A stretch of 64,000 nucleotides of DNA from Chryseobacterium caseinilyticum (GCF_014837145.1 NZ_JACYFS010000002.1:218929-282928); one strand, 5' to 3'; positions 37,461 through 46,845 are shown, counted from the stretch's first letter. The notes: generated from the letters alone by a model not told the origin. A program made the numbers and translations.

Positions 37461-38048
37461 ATGAAAATACCTTCAATAAGCCGACGAAATTTTCTGATGA
37501 CTTCAGGATTGCTCGTTTTCTGGTCGGCAATTCCCGTTCATCTCAAAGCAGCGGGCGAAAAAGTGCGAAATCTTTTCGTAACACCGAAGAAAGTTCTTCC
37601 GTTGAAAATGAAAGTTAACGGTCAGAACTTCGACCTTAATTTAGATACAAGAACTACAGTTTTAGATATGCTCCGTGAAAATCTTGATCTTACCGGAACC
37701 AAAAAAGGCTGTGATCATGGGCAATGTGGCGCGTGTACAGTGCATATCGACGGCGAAAGAGTTTTGAGTTGTCTTACTCTTGCCTGTACAGCACAGCAAA
37801 AAGAAATCACAACGATTGAAGGACTTGCCAACGGAGAAAATCTTCATCCGATGCAGAAGGCTTTTATTGAATGTGACGGTTTTCAGTGTGGCTATTGCAC
37901 GCCGGGACAGATTATGTCAGCGGTGGCATGTGTGAAAGAGGGTCATACCGGTTCGGTAGAGGAAATCAAAGAGTTTATGAGCGGAAATCTCTGCCGTTGC
38001 GGAGCTTATAACGGAATTGTAGAATCTATACAAAAAGTAGCAGGATGA
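37461..38048 (+). CDS. paoA: Aldehyde oxidoreductase 2Fe-2S subunit (PaoA type), Tat-exported
   Basis: 195 aa from the ATG at 37461; the longer frame to 37407 needs a TTG. A twin-arginine signal, ISRRNFLMTSGLLVFW, heads the protein. Two 2Fe-2S domains follow: plant-type GCDHGQCGACTVHIDGERVLSC and the four-helix CGYCTPGQIMSA ... GNLCRCGAY. It passes electrons from the molybdenum site to FAD. Its stop overlaps the start of the FAD subunit gene (ATGA). Confidence 0.9.
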   Translation: MKIPSISRRNFLMTSGLLVFWSAIPVHLKAAGEKVRNLFVTPKKVLPLKMKVNGQNFDLNLDTRTTVLDMLRENLDLTGTKKGCDHGQCGACTVHIDGERVLSCLTLACTAQQKEITTIEGLANGENLHPMQKAFIECDGFQCGYCTPGQIMSAVACVKEGHTGSVEEIKEFMSGNLCRCGAYNGIVESIQKVAG

Positions 38049-39022
38049 GACCATTTGAATTTTTCAGAAAAGATGATATTGCCAAAACAGTTTCGCAGAA
38101 GAATGACAGGGCAAAATTTATCGCAGGCGGAACCAATCTGGTCGATTTAATGAAGAAAAACATCGAGCAGCCGGATTATATTATTGATGTCAATACAGTT
38201 TTGTCAGAAACGGTTGAGGCAGATAAAAAGAAACTCCGAATCGGAGCGATGTCAAAAAACTCGTCAGTGGCCAAAAACGCTGATGTTTTAAAAGAATATT
38301 CCCTGATTTCCAGGGCGATTTTAGCCGGAGCATCTCCTCAGATCAGAAACATGGCTTCGTGTGCCGGAAATATGCTTCAGCGGACAAGATGTCCTTATTT
38401 TTATGATATTACAACGCCCTGTAACAAAAGAAAGCCGGGCTCAGGATGCAGTGCAAAAGAAGGCGAAAACAGAATGAATGCCGTGATTGGTTACAGCGAA
38501 GATTGCGTTGCCGTGCATCCTTCAGATTTCTGTATTTCTCTCGCAGCTTTGGACGCGACGGTCATTACAAGAAATTCTAAAAATAAAAAAGAAGAAATTG
38601 AGTTTAAAAACTTCCACCGTCTTCCCGGAAATACACCGAATTTAGATACCAATCTTCCTCAGAATTCCATTATTGAAGCCATTGAAATTCCGAAAAATAA
38701 TTTCGGTAGAAACAATGCTTATGTCAAACTCAGAGACCGCTCATCTTACGCATTTGCACTGGTTTCTGTTGCCGCCGCTTTGGATCTGGAAAACGGGAAA
38801 ATTAAAGATTCCCGTCTGGCTTCGGGTGGAGTAGCTCACAAGCCCTGGCGTTGGTATGAATCTGAAAATTTTCTGAAAGGGAAGATGCCGACAGCAGAAA
38901 ATTTTTCAGCTGCAGCAGATTTGGCAATAAAAGATTTGAAACCACTTTCCAATAATGGTTTTAAAAAAGAAATGCTCCGCGGAGCGATGATTACAGCACT
39001 TCAAAACAGTTTAAATCCTTAA
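38045..39022 (+). CDS. paoB: Aldehyde oxidoreductase FAD subunit (PaoB type)
   Basis: 325 aa. FAD-binding type-2 domain (FIAGGTNLVDLMKKNIEQP; ASCAGNMLQRTRCPYFYD) and a CO-dehydrogenase-flavoprotein C-terminal domain. The insert RCPYFYDITTPCNKRKPGSGC carries the Cys set that in E. coli PaoB binds a 4Fe-4S cluster, which separates this subgroup from ordinary xanthine dehydrogenases. Overlaps paoA by 4 bases and precedes paoC by 13. Confidence 0.9.
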   Translation: MRPFEFFRKDDIAKTVSQKNDRAKFIAGGTNLVDLMKKNIEQPDYIIDVNTVLSETVEADKKKLRIGAMSKNSSVAKNADVLKEYSLISRAILAGASPQIRNMASCAGNMLQRTRCPYFYDITTPCNKRKPGSGCSAKEGENRMNAVIGYSEDCVAVHPSDFCISLAALDATVITRNSKNKKEEIEFKNFHRLPGNTPNLDTNLPQNSIIEAIEIPKNNFGRNNAYVKLRDRSSYAFALVSVAAALDLENGKIKDSRLASGGVAHKPWRWYESENFLKGKMPTAENFSAAADLAIKDLKPLSNNGFKKEMLRGAMITALQNSLNP

Positions 39023-39035
39023 AAAAAGAACAGAT

Positions 39036-41249
39036 ATGGCATTTTTTGATAATGATTTAGATTTCAATATAGAAAAGGAAGGTCGCGCCGAAGCTTTGTT
39101 TAAAGTGACCGGCCGTGGCAAATACTCCTCAGAATATAAAACTGAAAATGTAACCTACGCCGTTATTGTCGGAAGTACGGTTGCATCAGGAAAAATTACG
39201 GGCATTGATACAGCAGATGCAATGCTTGCAGATGGCGTTCTCGGGATTTTGACACATACCGATAAACCGACTGTTCCCGGATTGGCATCAGAACAGAAAA
39301 TTAAAGAAAGTAAAATCGGGCTTCCGGTTTTGCATACAGATACGATTTATTTTAAAGGTCAGCCTGTGGCCGTTGTAATTGCAAAAACCTTGGAGGAAGC
39401 TCAGTACGCCGCATCTTTGGTGAAGACTTCATACCAGCAGACAAGGGCAAATGTTGATTTTAAAAATACACATCCCTCAATTCCTTTAAAAAATGAAGGG
39501 AAAGAAAGAGGAAATACCGAAAACTGGAATTCTTCGCCTTTTAATGTCGAACAGGAATATCACATCGAAGGCGAGGTGCATCATCCCATGGAAATGCACG
39601 CAACAATCGCCATCTGGAACGGAAATGACAAGCTAAAATTATACGATAAGAATCAGGGCGTGAACGGAGTTCAGAACACAGTGGGGAAACTTTTTGATCT
39701 CCAGCCTAAAAATATCGAAGTGATCACAGAATTTATGGGCGGCGGTTTTGGTTCAGGATTAAGAGTCTGGCCGAATACTGTTTTAGCAATTATGGCTGCG
39801 AAAAAAATTAATAAGCCTGTTAAACTGATGCTCACGCGAACTCAAATGTCCTGTCTCGTTGGCTACCGTCCGGAATCGTGGCAGAAAATCAAACTGGGAG
39901 CTGATGCATCAGGAAAATTTACAGGTTTAATTCACGACAGTAAAAATACAACTTCACTTTACGAAAATTTTCTTGAAAATATTACCAGAATTAGCCGTCT
40001 GGCCTATGGTTTTGAGAATTTAAAAACGCAGATGGCCACGGTACCGCTTAACATGTCCACGCCAACGTGGATGCGTGGTCCGGGAGAATGTACCGGAGCT
40101 TTTGCCCTGGAATCTGCTATTGATGAACTTTGTTTTAAAATGAATAAAGATCCTCTGGCCATCAGACTTCAGAATTTATCCGACGTTAAAGATCCCGAAA
40201 CCGGGAAAGACTGGTCTACCAATTTCGTCAGAGAATGTATGGAAAAAGGAGCCGCGAAAATCGGCTGGAACCAGAGAGACATGAAACCACGACAGAAAAA
40301 AGAAGGCGACTGGCTTGTAGGTTACGGAATGGGTGTCGGGATGTGGACTGCCGGAGGAGGTCAGGCAAGTGCCGGACTGACAATGGATGTAGACGGAAAC
40401 GTGACTGTAAAAACCGCTATGACGGATATCGGAACCGGAACGGGAACTTCAATGCGAAATATCGTTCATGAAGTGACCGGAATTCCTTTAAACAAAATAA
40501 AAATTGATCTCGGAAAATCTACTCTTCCGCAGGCTCCAAGTCAGGGAGGAAGCCGTGGACTTTCGTCTATCAGCGCATCTTCAAATGCAATTGCTGAAAC
40601 TTTGAAAAGCAATCTGATTAATTACGCTTCAAAGACCAATCCTGAATTCAAGAATTTAAAATCTTCTGATATTACACTTACAGATTCGGCTGTTCAGATT
40701 AAAAATAAATCAACATCAGTAAGTTTTCAGAAAATTTTCACTGATAATCAACTGACGGTCATTGAAGTTGAAGAAACTACCCAACCGGGCGATCTCCAGA
40801 AAAAATTTGCATTTGCATCCGGAGCAGCACATTTCTGTCGTGTAAAAGTACATGAACTGACCGGAAAAGTGAAAATCGACCGTTTCGTGAGCGTTGTTGA
40901 CGGTGGAAAAATCGTCAGTGAAAAGCCCGCAAAAAATCAGGTGATCGGTGCCGTTGTTGGTGGAACCGGAATGGCTTTAATGGAAGAAATGACGATCGAT
41001 AAACGCATCGGTGCCTTGGTAGCAGATGATCTCGCAGGATACCATTTCTCTGTGAACGCAGACGTCCCGATCATCGAAGTTGATTTTATCAACAAACCCG
41101 ATTTTAATCTCAACGCCAGCGGCGCCAAAGGTTTGGGTGAAGTTGGAATTATCGGTTCGGCAGCAGCGATTGCCAACGCCATTTTTAATGCAACTGGAAA
41201 ACGTTTCAGGAACTTACCGATTACGCCGGATAAGATTTTAAAAGGATAA
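39036..41249 (+). CDS. paoC: Aldehyde oxidoreductase molybdopterin-binding subunit (PaoC type)
   Basis: 737 aa catalytic subunit binding the molybdenum cofactor. N-terminal Ald_Xan_dh a/b hammerhead (GRGKYSSEYKTENVTYAVIV), cofactor loops FMGGGFGSGLRVWP, RGPGECTGAFALESA, QGGSRGLSS, and the catalytic Glu in KGLGEVGIIGSAA. Oxidises aldehydes, probably detoxifying, in the periplasm since PaoA carries a Tat signal and the complex is co-exported. No XdhC/PaoD-type chaperone gene follows; the operon ends at a terminator. Confidence 0.92.
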   Translation: MAFFDNDLDFNIEKEGRAEALFKVTGRGKYSSEYKTENVTYAVIVGSTVASGKITGIDTADAMLADGVLGILTHTDKPTVPGLASEQKIKESKIGLPVLHTDTIYFKGQPVAVVIAKTLEEAQYAASLVKTSYQQTRANVDFKNTHPSIPLKNEGKERGNTENWNSSPFNVEQEYHIEGEVHHPMEMHATIAIWNGNDKLKLYDKNQGVNGVQNTVGKLFDLQPKNIEVITEFMGGGFGSGLRVWPNTVLAIMAAKKINKPVKLMLTRTQMSCLVGYRPESWQKIKLGADASGKFTGLIHDSKNTTSLYENFLENITRISRLAYGFENLKTQMATVPLNMSTPTWMRGPGECTGAFALESAIDELCFKMNKDPLAIRLQNLSDVKDPETGKDWSTNFVRECMEKGAAKIGWNQRDMKPRQKKEGDWLVGYGMGVGMWTAGGGQASAGLTMDVDGNVTVKTAMTDIGTGTGTSMRNIVHEVTGIPLNKIKIDLGKSTLPQAPSQGGSRGLSSISASSNAIAETLKSNLINYASKTNPEFKNLKSSDITLTDSAVQIKNKSTSVSFQKIFTDNQLTVIEVEETTQPGDLQKKFAFASGAAHFCRVKVHELTGKVKIDRFVSVVDGGKIVSEKPAKNQVIGAVVGGTGMALMEEMTIDKRIGALVADDLAGYHFSVNADVPIIEVDFINKPDFNLNASGAKGLGEVGIIGSAAAIANAIFNATGKRFRNLPITPDKILKG

Positions 41250-41262
41250 TTTTAATAAAAAC

Positions 41263-41300
41263 AAAACTCCCGAAATTTAAAATTTTCGGGAGTTTTTTTA
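41263..41300 (+). terminator. Terminator of the pao operon
   Basis: A 13-bp stem, 41263-41275 with 41284-41296 (core ACTCCCGAAA/TTTCGGGAGT), with a T-tract. It abuts the stop codon of the converging gene at 41298. Confidence 0.88.
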
Positions 41301-41969
41301 TTGTGTAAGTTCAGTTATTAAGGAGAAAGCTTTTATTTCAAGATCGTCCTTTGACAGCCTGTTGCTTTCAATTTCCAGAGCTGTAAAATGACCTTTGTCT
41401 GATGTTAAAAGCGCATAGCCATTTGTTTTCTTTCCTCTGTTTTCAAAACTGTAAGAGACAAATTTCGAATCTTTATCGTCAAGTTTTATTTTGAGATCCT
41501 GAACATTAAGTTTCCTTTTTACAGATTTAAAATTCGTCATCAAATCATCAGCAGTATCGTAGGAATGCATGAAAATACTTATGTTATCGGGCTTTTTAAT
41601 CGCCAGACTGAGCGTATCATCATAATTTTTCTGAAAATAAGCACCTGATTCAACCTTGATTTTAGACGAAACATCCAGCAGAATCATAGAATCTTTTTTA
41701 AGTTTTATGACGCTGTAGTTTTCCTTTTCAAAATCGCTGAGTTGGCTGATGCTGTCATAACTTTCATAAAAAAGGTTGTTGGAAGCTGTATCGTCTGCCG
41801 CTTTCGTCTGTCTCTCATAATTCCTGCTCATCAAAGCACTCACATCGTTGTAAGAGCTGTCGGAATACGAACTCTGCGAACTTTTATTGCACGTAATTGC
41901 AATGCGGATAATACTGATAAGGCACAGTGCAACCGTAAGAACGGTTTTCCAGGCAGAACTGTTATTCAT
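41298..41969 (-). CDS. Membrane-anchored protein of unknown function
   Basis: 223 aa. An N-terminal hydrophobic segment (TVLTVALCLISIIRIAI) is followed by a Ser/Tyr-rich linker and a mixed alpha/beta soluble domain (about 80-220). A Cys at residue 27 follows the segment without a good lipobox, so a membrane anchor is more likely than a lipoprotein. I do not recognise a family. Its ATG overlaps the stop of the upstream lipoprotein gene (TAATG), so the two are co-translated. Confidence 0.7.
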   Translation of the reverse strand: MNNSSAWKTVLTVALCLISIIRIAITCNKSSQSSYSDSSYNDVSALMSRNYERQTKAADDTASNNLFYESYDSISQLSDFEKENYSVIKLKKDSMILLDVSSKIKVESGAYFQKNYDDTLSLAIKKPDNISIFMHSYDTADDLMTNFKSVKRKLNVQDLKIKLDDKDSKFVSYSFENRGKKTNGYALLTSDKGHFTALEIESNRLSKDDLEIKAFSLITELTQ

Positions 41970-42721
41970 TATTTTACGTCAGATCTTTTGATGGTGATTT
42001 CATTTAATTTTTTGCCTTTGCTGTCGCTGTAAATATATTTAATGTTATTTACACCGATAGCGCTGGTCTGAGCGAATATCTGTCTTACATCCGGAGATCT
42101 CATCATTTCGTCTTTCATCACCTGCGTTGCTGCGTCGGTTGCAAGTGCATCAGCATACTGATCGGGAACTTCTGCAGAGTATATAATATTGTTCTCTGCA
42201 TCAGCTTTGATGGCAACAATTTTTACCCCTGAAGCTTTGTCTACAATCGGTAAACTTTTACTGAAAACTTTCAGAATTTCATTCAGCTGTGAGCTGTCCG
42301 GTTTGTCGCCTTTGGCAATGGCTTCAAGATCGATGTTGCCTTTTTTTGTGTTTTTGTCGATGGTTTGAGCAGACATCATCACATCATTTGCACTGTAAAC
42401 TTTAAGGTTAAATTTCACACCTTCCGCCAGAAGTTCCTTTCCTGACGGCTCAGCCTGAATTGCCTGCCCGATGATATCGGGAATAGCATTTTTCATCAGT
42501 TCTGCCTCCACATCGGTATCTGCGTAAGTGGTTTTAATTTCGATATCTACATCACCGGTCGGAGTAGATGTTGCTTTTGTGGATTTAAAACCTGCACTTC
42601 TCACCATCATGTCGCTGGTGTTGTTGTACATTTTCACAAATTCTTCAGTTCTTGTAGCGGTAGATTTTTTACAGCTGACAAGCATGAACGCAACAGCAAA
42701 AATAAATAGGAGTTTTCTCAT
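41969..42721 (-). CDS. Lipoprotein of unknown function
   Basis: 250 aa from the ATG at 42721 (RKLLFIFAVAFMLVSCKK). The signal peptide ends in a good lipobox (LVSC, Cys16). A longer frame to 42796 adds a second hydrophobic stretch and is unlikely. The mature part is Lys/Asp/Thr-rich and soluble (FVKMYNNTSDMMVRSAGF, AVEMKT-like strands, QIFAQTSAIGVNNIKYIY). No family recognised. First gene of a pair with the 41969 membrane protein. Confidence 0.75.
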   Translation of the reverse strand: MRKLLFIFAVAFMLVSCKKSTATRTEEFVKMYNNTSDMMVRSAGFKSTKATSTPTGDVDIEIKTTYADTDVEAELMKNAIPDIIGQAIQAEPSGKELLAEGVKFNLKVYSANDVMMSAQTIDKNTKKGNIDLEAIAKGDKPDSSQLNEILKVFSKSLPIVDKASGVKIVAIKADAENNIIYSAEVPDQYADALATDAATQVMKDEMMRSPDVRQIFAQTSAIGVNNIKYIYSDSKGKKLNEITIKRSDVK

Positions 42722-42865
42722 TTTAATGATTTTTAAAATTTTTGAAAAGATAATAAAAAACAGAATCCAAAAAGGAATTCTGATTATTAATTTCACAAAA
42801 TAATGAATTTGTCATTCTTTAAAGTATGTGAACTTCTATTTTAAAACTTTTATTACTAATAAAGG

Positions 42866-42938
42866 CTTCGACAAGCTCAGCCTGACAATGCAGAAATGAA
42901 CAGTCGGTAAAAGCGATGTCACCCTGAGCTTGTCGAAG
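42866..42938. repeat. Inverted repeat of the CTTCGACAAGCTCAG family
   Basis: Left arm 42866-42887 and right arm 42917-42938 are inverted copies of 22 bases with two mismatches (CC against GG), separated by 29 bases. Similar arms (GACAGGCTCAGAATGACA) recur in the repeat block at 47 kb. I recall this motif as frequent between genes in Bacteroidota. It may act as a terminator or mRNA stabiliser for the converging neighbours. Confidence 0.7.
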
Positions 42939-42991
42939 GGTTTTTCTTAGATGTTTTTCAATATTAAGTAGAAGTATAGGTTAATAAAAAC

Positions 42992-44800
42992 TTACCTGTC
43001 TGTTAAAGCATTCAGAAACTCAATAATCTCAGCGATCTCATTTTGTGATAAATTCAGTTTCGCATCAGAAAGTGTCTGGTTTTCAACTTTTAAATTAAAA
43101 CCTTTTCCGCCTCCGTTGTTGTAAAATTCCATTACTTCCTGTAGGGTTTTGTAACTGCCGTTGTGCATGTAAGGAGCAGTTTTACTGATGTTTCTTAAGG
43201 TTGGAGTTTTAAATGATTTCTGAAGAAAAGCAACGGTTTCATGAAATTTTCCACGTCCCAAATCTGAATCCAGCTTTTTGTTCGAAGAATTTTCTGCTAC
43301 ACCCAAAACTTCCTGTTCCGTTTTTTTATAGTTAGGAGGAACAGTTCCGTTGAAAAGCGGTAAAAAATGACAAATTGCGCATTGTGCTTTTCCCATAAAA
43401 AGATTGAAACCTTTCTTCTGCTTTTCGGTCATGGCGTTTTTATTTCCTCTCATATATTCATCAAAGTCTGAATTGAAGGCCGCCAGAGAACGGATGTAGC
43501 TCGCAAGCAAATTCTGCAATTGCCAGACTTCGGCTTTCTCAGTTTTAAATATTTTTTTGAATGCTGTCTGATAGTTTTTATTCTGATTAATTTTCAAAAT
43601 AATAGACTGCAGATCTCCGTGCATTTCTTCTTTATTCGTAATCACATCAGAGCTTTGTCCTTCCAGATCATCTTTCCGCATATCCCAGAACTGACCGTGC
43701 TGAAATGCTGAGTAATTCAGTGATGGCGTATTTCTCTGCAATTTTGAGTTGGCAAGCGACATCGATTTTTCCAATCCGTCGGTGAATGCTTTTTCTGCGT
43801 TGTGACACGTGGCACAGCTTCGGGTATTGTTTTCGGAAAGAATTTTATCATTAAAAAGCTGTTTGCCCAACTGTACTTTTTCAGGCGACATTTCATACTG
43901 CTTTCCGGGAACAAAAGCATTGACATCGAAAGCATCTCGGGAGTAAAAATTACCGGCATTTTTCCTCAAAGCAGTCAGAACTTCCACATTGGGAATATTT
44001 TCTTCTGTTCTGAAATCAAGCAGGAGGGAAGAAAGTGGGTTGAGGTGAACGCTGATGAATTCAAGATAATTGAATGTATTTTTATCTTTATTTAAATTTA
44101 AAAACTGTTTAGACTGATCAATTTCCGAAACAATTTTCTTTAAAGATGAATTTTGAGATTTTTCAGTTGAAATTAAGTTCAATACAGATTTTAAAGATTC
44201 CAGAGAAACAGGCATTTCTTCAAGAAACTTTCCTGAAATGGGGGTGTCAAAACCTGCAATTCCCAGACTTGAAATTCTGAAAATCTGCTGTCGCAACGCA
44301 TCAAAGGTCTGATCTTTGGTCACAGTGATGACCTGGAAATTAGTCTTAATGGTATTCCCTTTATTAGTCAGCTTTTTCAGTATTCTGATGACTTCAGCTT
44401 TGTTCTGTTTTTCTTCAGAATAAAGCATTTCTTCCAATACCTGAAGTCCTTCCGGCTCAATTTCCACGTGCTCAGCCATCTCGATTTCCGGTAAGGCGGG
44501 CCCGTTGATAAATCTTGCGGAGTGAGGAAGAAAATATTCTACTGCCCATTCCATTTTTTTGTAGGTCTGGCGTAGGCTGTCAAATTTTTTCTGAACGGTT
44601 TTGTTGTCGGCATCCTTGGAAACGAGAGCAATCAGTTCGTCAATCTGAGCAAGAAAAAGTTCATTGTTTTTAAAAACTGCATTTTTTACTTCCACCAGAT
44701 CATCCTGCAAAGGCTGATTGGGCTTGTTGCACTGAAGAATCGTGAAAATGCTGAATAGCAGAATGAGGAAAACGCAAAAGGGATCTTTTAACAGTTTCAT
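42992..44800 (-). CDS. Di-heme cytochrome c peroxidase family lipoprotein with an extra N-terminal domain
   Basis: 602 aa. Signal peptide with lipobox (FTILQC). Residues about 30-290 form a helical domain of unknown role, vaguely like imelysin (HSARFINGPALPEIEMAEH). The C-terminal 310 residues are a CcpA/MauG-type peroxidase with two heme motifs, SCATCH near 328 and CAICH near 472, plus KTPTLRNISKTAPYMHNGSYKTL. Periplasmic, reduces peroxide or oxidises a partner. It lies 63 bases after the PhoX-like gene on the same strand and may share its promoter. Confidence 0.88.
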   Translation of the reverse strand: MKLLKDPFCVFLILLFSIFTILQCNKPNQPLQDDLVEVKNAVFKNNELFLAQIDELIALVSKDADNKTVQKKFDSLRQTYKKMEWAVEYFLPHSARFINGPALPEIEMAEHVEIEPEGLQVLEEMLYSEEKQNKAEVIRILKKLTNKGNTIKTNFQVITVTKDQTFDALRQQIFRISSLGIAGFDTPISGKFLEEMPVSLESLKSVLNLISTEKSQNSSLKKIVSEIDQSKQFLNLNKDKNTFNYLEFISVHLNPLSSLLLDFRTEENIPNVEVLTALRKNAGNFYSRDAFDVNAFVPGKQYEMSPEKVQLGKQLFNDKILSENNTRSCATCHNAEKAFTDGLEKSMSLANSKLQRNTPSLNYSAFQHGQFWDMRKDDLEGQSSDVITNKEEMHGDLQSIILKINQNKNYQTAFKKIFKTEKAEVWQLQNLLASYIRSLAAFNSDFDEYMRGNKNAMTEKQKKGFNLFMGKAQCAICHFLPLFNGTVPPNYKKTEQEVLGVAENSSNKKLDSDLGRGKFHETVAFLQKSFKTPTLRNISKTAPYMHNGSYKTLQEVMEFYNNGGGKGFNLKVENQTLSDAKLNLSQNEIAEIIEFLNALTDR

Positions 44801-44863
44801 TACGTATAAAAAAGCATCAATAGAGAAAACTCTACTGATACTTTTAAGTTTAAATGGTTAATA

Positions 44864-46336
44864 TTATTTCTGAACGTTTCTAATCAGTACGATCTGTCCG
44901 CCCTCTTTATTGGTATTTACACCGGCACCGTCAGCATTGGCGAAACCGTTTTTCTGCCATGTGTGAGAGTGAATATTCACTGCAAAAGTATTCGGAACAC
45001 CGATGATGTCTGAAACATCGATCATCGCACCGTATTCCCAGGATCCGAACTTCTGTAGATTTCCGGATTGGTTATAAGCTGTCTGCCATGCAGAATCCGT
45101 TCTGTTGTGCTTCATATTCAGCCATGGTTTGTACTGTTTTGTGCTGATATCCAACTGCCAGATGTAAGAATCGTGAGCTGCCGCAGGATAGTAAGAATCA
45201 CCGTCTTCCTGAATGTAAACATAGTTTTCAGTTACACAAAGGTTGTCAGGATTAATTAAGTTACTTCCGGGATTTGAATCTCCTTCAGCTACCACTTCCA
45301 GCTTTCCGGTCATCATATTGTTTTGGTTAAGAACCAGTTTATATACTCTTCCCCACATCGTCAAGCCCGGTTTAGGATTTATTCCGTCGTTAGATTCTCC
45401 GGTTGCTGTGAAATAGATTTCTCTTCCTTTTCCTGCACCTTTTCTGTAATCTACATCTTCCACTCTAGAAAAACGGATGGCGTTGATATCCATATTTTTC
45501 TGGTTGATCTGTGCTCCGGTAAGATTCTTCGCATTGGTAATTTCTACAAATTCCACATCGTACTGAGAACCTTTAGTCATATCCGTTTCGGTAGTATTGT
45601 TGTTGGTTCTTTTAAGTGAATACAGTTTACCGTTATCCAAATCTCCCTGGGTATCGGCAACATACATTAAAAGCTGACCGGCAGACTGGTGTGAAGTTGA
45701 ATAAGACTGATCTTCACCAATTAAAATATAAGATTTCCCATTGGAAACATCTTTAGGAAGCGGAACTGCATTTTCCATGGAAGCCTTTCCCAAAGCAGGT
45801 TTCACTCTTGTTTTATCTGAAGCCTGAGACGCTGCCGCCAAAGGATTCAAAGCATGAACCATACTTTCTTCACCGGATTCACCTGCCGTAAGAAAAGCGC
45901 TGAAACCGTGCTCGGCAACCGTTGCCAAAGTAGCTGAACACAATCTTGTCATTCCACCGATTCCGTTCAGTATATATTCACCTTTTACAGGCTTAAAAGA
46001 TTTGTCTAAATATACTCTTGAAACCGACTGTGTGATCTCATGGTTGGTGATCATTAAATATCCGTTGGAGTTCGGGTCTTTCATAATTCCCATTCCGTCC
46101 GGCTGTCCTGCAAATACAAAGTTGGGGCTGTCCTGCAGTACATCAGAGCTCGAAATTAAAGTGGTGATGTTTAAGTTTTCAAAACCTGTCATTCCATAAA
46201 CGAAAGCGGGTTCTTTTGAAAAGTTTTCGAGTTTAATGTCTGAGTTGATTGGTTCTTCAGTAGTTTCATCGTCATTACAACTCTGAAATACCGCGGCAGA
46301 TAAAAATAAAGCTGCCAAAGTGTGGTTTAGTTTCAT
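44864..46336 (-). CDS. phoX: PhoX-like (DUF839) lipoprotein, probable calcium-dependent phosphatase
   Basis: 490 aa. Signal peptide with lipobox FQSC (Cys20) and an Asp/Glu-rich linker. The remainder is a beta-propeller-like PhoX/DUF839 region: GQPDGMGIMKD, LMITNHEITQS, GGMTRLCSATL, ESGEESMVHALNP, and near the C-terminus NPDNLCVTENYVYIQEDGD. PhoX enzymes release phosphate from organic esters outside the inner membrane. A Pho box in front of the gene supports this assignment. Sequence alone does not prove the catalytic residues. Confidence 0.75.
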   Translation of the reverse strand: MKLNHTLAALFLSAAVFQSCNDDETTEEPINSDIKLENFSKEPAFVYGMTGFENLNITTLISSSDVLQDSPNFVFAGQPDGMGIMKDPNSNGYLMITNHEITQSVSRVYLDKSFKPVKGEYILNGIGGMTRLCSATLATVAEHGFSAFLTAGESGEESMVHALNPLAAASQASDKTRVKPALGKASMENAVPLPKDVSNGKSYILIGEDQSYSTSHQSAGQLLMYVADTQGDLDNGKLYSLKRTNNNTTETDMTKGSQYDVEFVEITNAKNLTGAQINQKNMDINAIRFSRVEDVDYRKGAGKGREIYFTATGESNDGINPKPGLTMWGRVYKLVLNQNNMMTGKLEVVAEGDSNPGSNLINPDNLCVTENYVYIQEDGDSYYPAAAHDSYIWQLDISTKQYKPWLNMKHNRTDSAWQTAYNQSGNLQKFGSWEYGAMIDVSDIIGVPNTFAVNIHSHTWQKNGFANADGAGVNTNKEGGQIVLIRNVQK

Positions 46337-46363
46337 AATACTTTCTATAGTTTATTGATGTCA

Positions 46364-46400
46364 CAAAACTAACAGGAAAGTGTGAACAGAATTTTAACAG
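46364..46400 (-). promoter_or_regulatory. Pho-box-like operator and -7 element of the phoX gene
   Basis: Minus strand, 46400 to 46383: CTGTTAAAATTCTGTTCA. This is two 7-mers CTGTtAA/CTGTtCA separated by four bases, an 11-base period, the layout of the E. coli PhoB box. Then 11 bases, then TAGTTTTG (46371-46364), an exact Bacteroidota -7 element. A third half-site CTGTTAG overlaps its left part. The box takes the place of the missing -33, as at PhoB-dependent promoters. Confidence 0.65.
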
Positions 46401-46614
46401 GACAAAACCAATCATTTAAATCTGTTATGATTAAAATGATGATTTGTTAACGGAAAATCAATACTTAGAATGAGTTTAAATAGTGAGGATTTGGTTTGAG
46501 GGAGGGAAAGTGTGAGGATTTGAGACTTGTAGAATTTTGAGAGCCGGAGCGTTGTAGAAGAATAATTTTTTAGGTTTTTATATTTTAAAAGTTTTCAGAA
46601 AAGGCTGTAAAGTG

Positions 46615-46845
46615 TTGGATTGTAATAAATTGTACTTGATTGCCTCAACTAAGTGGTTGATTGGCTCAACTAAACAGTTGATTGCTTCAACTAAGTGCTT
46701 GAACGGCTTAACTAAGTGCTTGATTGCCTCAACAGAGTACTTGAATGGCTTAACCAAATGCTTTGTCGCCGTAACCAAATGCCTGATTGCGTTAACCAAA
46801 TACTTGATGGCATCAACTAAACGCTTAATTATCTTATCAAATTTT
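46615..46845. repeat. 21-bp minisatellite
   Basis: Nine good tandem copies (46636-46824) of a 21-base unit like TTGATTGCCTCAACTAAGTG plus one base, flanked by one degenerate copy on each side. Since 21 is a multiple of three, long frames stay open on both strands (7-residue repeats such as HLVEAIK on the minus strand and CLIASTK on the plus strand). No spacer sequences, so not CRISPR. Confidence 0.9.

Noticed and set aside
46636..46824. Possible CRISPR array
   Set aside because: Repeats are directly adjacent without spacers and no cas genes are present.
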